Of a stretch of DNA of 64,000 bases, positions 63,511-64,000 are shown one piece after another (position 1 is the stretch's first letter; every line of letters begins with the position of its first letter). The stretch spans positions 1,178,001-1,242,000 of the forward strand of contig NZ_JBBLYU010000001.1 in NCBI RefSeq assembly GCF_037911135.1, written 5' to 3'. The translations under genes and the position numbers were made by a program. The notes beneath the pieces are model-generated. The model ran no database searches. It had not been told where the DNA came from and saw nothing but the letters and a program-made list of their open reading frames with translations. The stretch is from Phaeobacter sp. A36a-5a (lineage in GTDB: Bacteria > Pseudomonadota > Alphaproteobacteria > Rhodobacterales > Rhodobacteraceae).

Positions 63511-64000
63511 GTGGCGCTCTCTTCAAAGCTGTACCCCGAGGTGTGGCGCCCCTTTGCAATACCAAGGCAGGCTAGGGACCGGTTGCACGGCTGTGCGACC
63601 GGGGTGGTCGGGCTTTGGGACGGAGATCATGACGTGCCTTGCTTTACGCCCGGAACAACTGTTGCGACCCCTCAGGGGAGCTGCGCTGTCGAGGATCTGA
63701 GCGTCGGGGACCGTGTGGTGACCCGTGACAATGGTCTGCAGCCCATTCGCTGGATCGGGCGGCGGAGGCTGGATCGCAGCGCCCTGCAGGCGGCGGCACA
63801 TCTGCAACCGGTGCTGATCGCGGCAGGGTCGCTTGGCAACGGGATGCCGGAGCGGGATCTGCTGCTCAGCCCGAGCCATCGGGTGCTGATCGGCAATGAC
63901 AAGACTGCGTTTTATTTCGAGAATCGCGAGATACTGGTCGCGGCCAAACATCTGACCGGATTGTCCGGGGTCGATGCGGTAGAGACCACCAGCATCGACT
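63511..64000 (+). CDS. Hint-domain protein (partial, runs off the right edge)
   Basis: An open frame from a possible GTG at 63511 (AGGA just upstream) to the window end. VPCFTPGTTVATPQG-CAVEDLSVGDRVVTRDNGLQPIRWIG from 63634 is the start of a Hint (Hedgehog/intein-like) domain. LLLSPSHRVLIGN, the block with the conserved His, follows near 63865. In roseobacters such domains occur in large secreted or calcium-binding proteins. The true start and the downstream domains are not visible; the GTG at 63634 may lie inside the protein. Confidence 0.7.
   Translation, partial: MALSSKLYPEVWRPFAIPRQARDRLHGCATGVVGLWDGDHDVPCFTPGTTVATPQGSCAVEDLSVGDRVVTRDNGLQPIRWIGRRRLDRSALQAAAHLQPVLIAAGSLGNGMPERDLLLSPSHRVLIGNDKTAFYFENREILVAAKHLTGLSGVDAVETTSID

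Noticed and set aside
63494-63700. A 68-residue ORF starting MLPQDEWRS
   Set aside because: It is in a different frame from the Hint domain, whose motifs clearly define the coding frame from 63634 on.
1-64000. CRISPR arrays, insertion sequences, prophage or toxin-antitoxin loci
   Set aside because: No regularly spaced direct repeats, transposase, integrase or phage structural gene patterns were seen. The RHH gene belongs to the fumC operon and has no toxin partner.

Overview
The window looks like chromosomal DNA from a marine alphaproteobacterium of the Rhodobacterales, most probably the Roseobacter group (Phaeobacter/Ruegeria-like). This is inferred from gene families typical of that group: a SmoEFGK-SmoS-MtlK polyol cluster, TrgA-TrgB-CysK, AcuI, a methionine synthase split into separate proteins with a DUF1638 companion, a DUF1476 ATP synthase zeta protein, fumC followed by DUF4169, RNase E with an acidic insertion in its S1 domain, and a circularly permuted two-piece tmRNA. 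I see no insertion sequence, prophage, CRISPR array or conjugation gene. Base composition is uniformly GC-rich and genes are tightly packed.

Layout. 0-2 kb: the end of an unknown gene, a Sel1-repeat protein and a di-haem peroxidase. 2-9.7 kb: a minus-strand polyol operon (LacI regulator, binding-protein ABC importer smoEFGK, sorbitol dehydrogenase, mannitol dehydrogenase) with predicted operators. 9.7-19.4 kb: a tRNA with CAU anticodon, a LysR/metallo-hydrolase pair, purMN, rnd, a lipoprotein, sufE, a WYL regulator facing a GST, then DUF1638 and a corrinoid protein. 19.6-24.5 kb: a radical SAM gene behind a LexA-type box, the homocysteine methyltransferase of the split methionine synthase, an MprF-like protein and the ATPase zeta inhibitor. 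24.8-33.3 kb: purC, purSQ, a DctBD-like two-component pair and rne with a long leader. 33.3-41.5 kb: small proteins, tusA, ccdA, a hydrolase/P450 pair, the fumC-DUF4169-RHH operon, an exported protein and sspB. 41.6-48.8 kb: chrA, a SnoaL-like protein, the two-piece tmRNA on the minus strand, a GntR regulator facing acuI, a BCCT transporter and a VOC protein. 48.9-59.1 kb: a PLP enzyme, photolyase, cyclopropane-synthase-like methyltransferase, trgA, trgB, cysK, mscS, alaX and tRNA-Ser. 59.2-64 kb: a LacI regulator with xylA and xylB, then the start of a Hint-domain protein.

Themes. Two sugar clusters (polyols and xylose) each have a local LacI regulator and tandem operator-like palindromes 21 bp apart. 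The ssrA gene and its probable ClpX adaptor SspB lie about 2.4 kb apart. The corrinoid protein and homocysteine methyltransferase fit a B12-dependent methionine synthase made of separate polypeptides. Purine synthesis genes occur as purMN and purC-SQ. I found no clearly undescribed multi-gene defence or mobile system. The most informative points are the tmRNA, the regulatory palindromes, the SOS-type box, a DctD-like regulator without the sigma54 contact loop, and a translationally coupled hydrolase/P450 pair.
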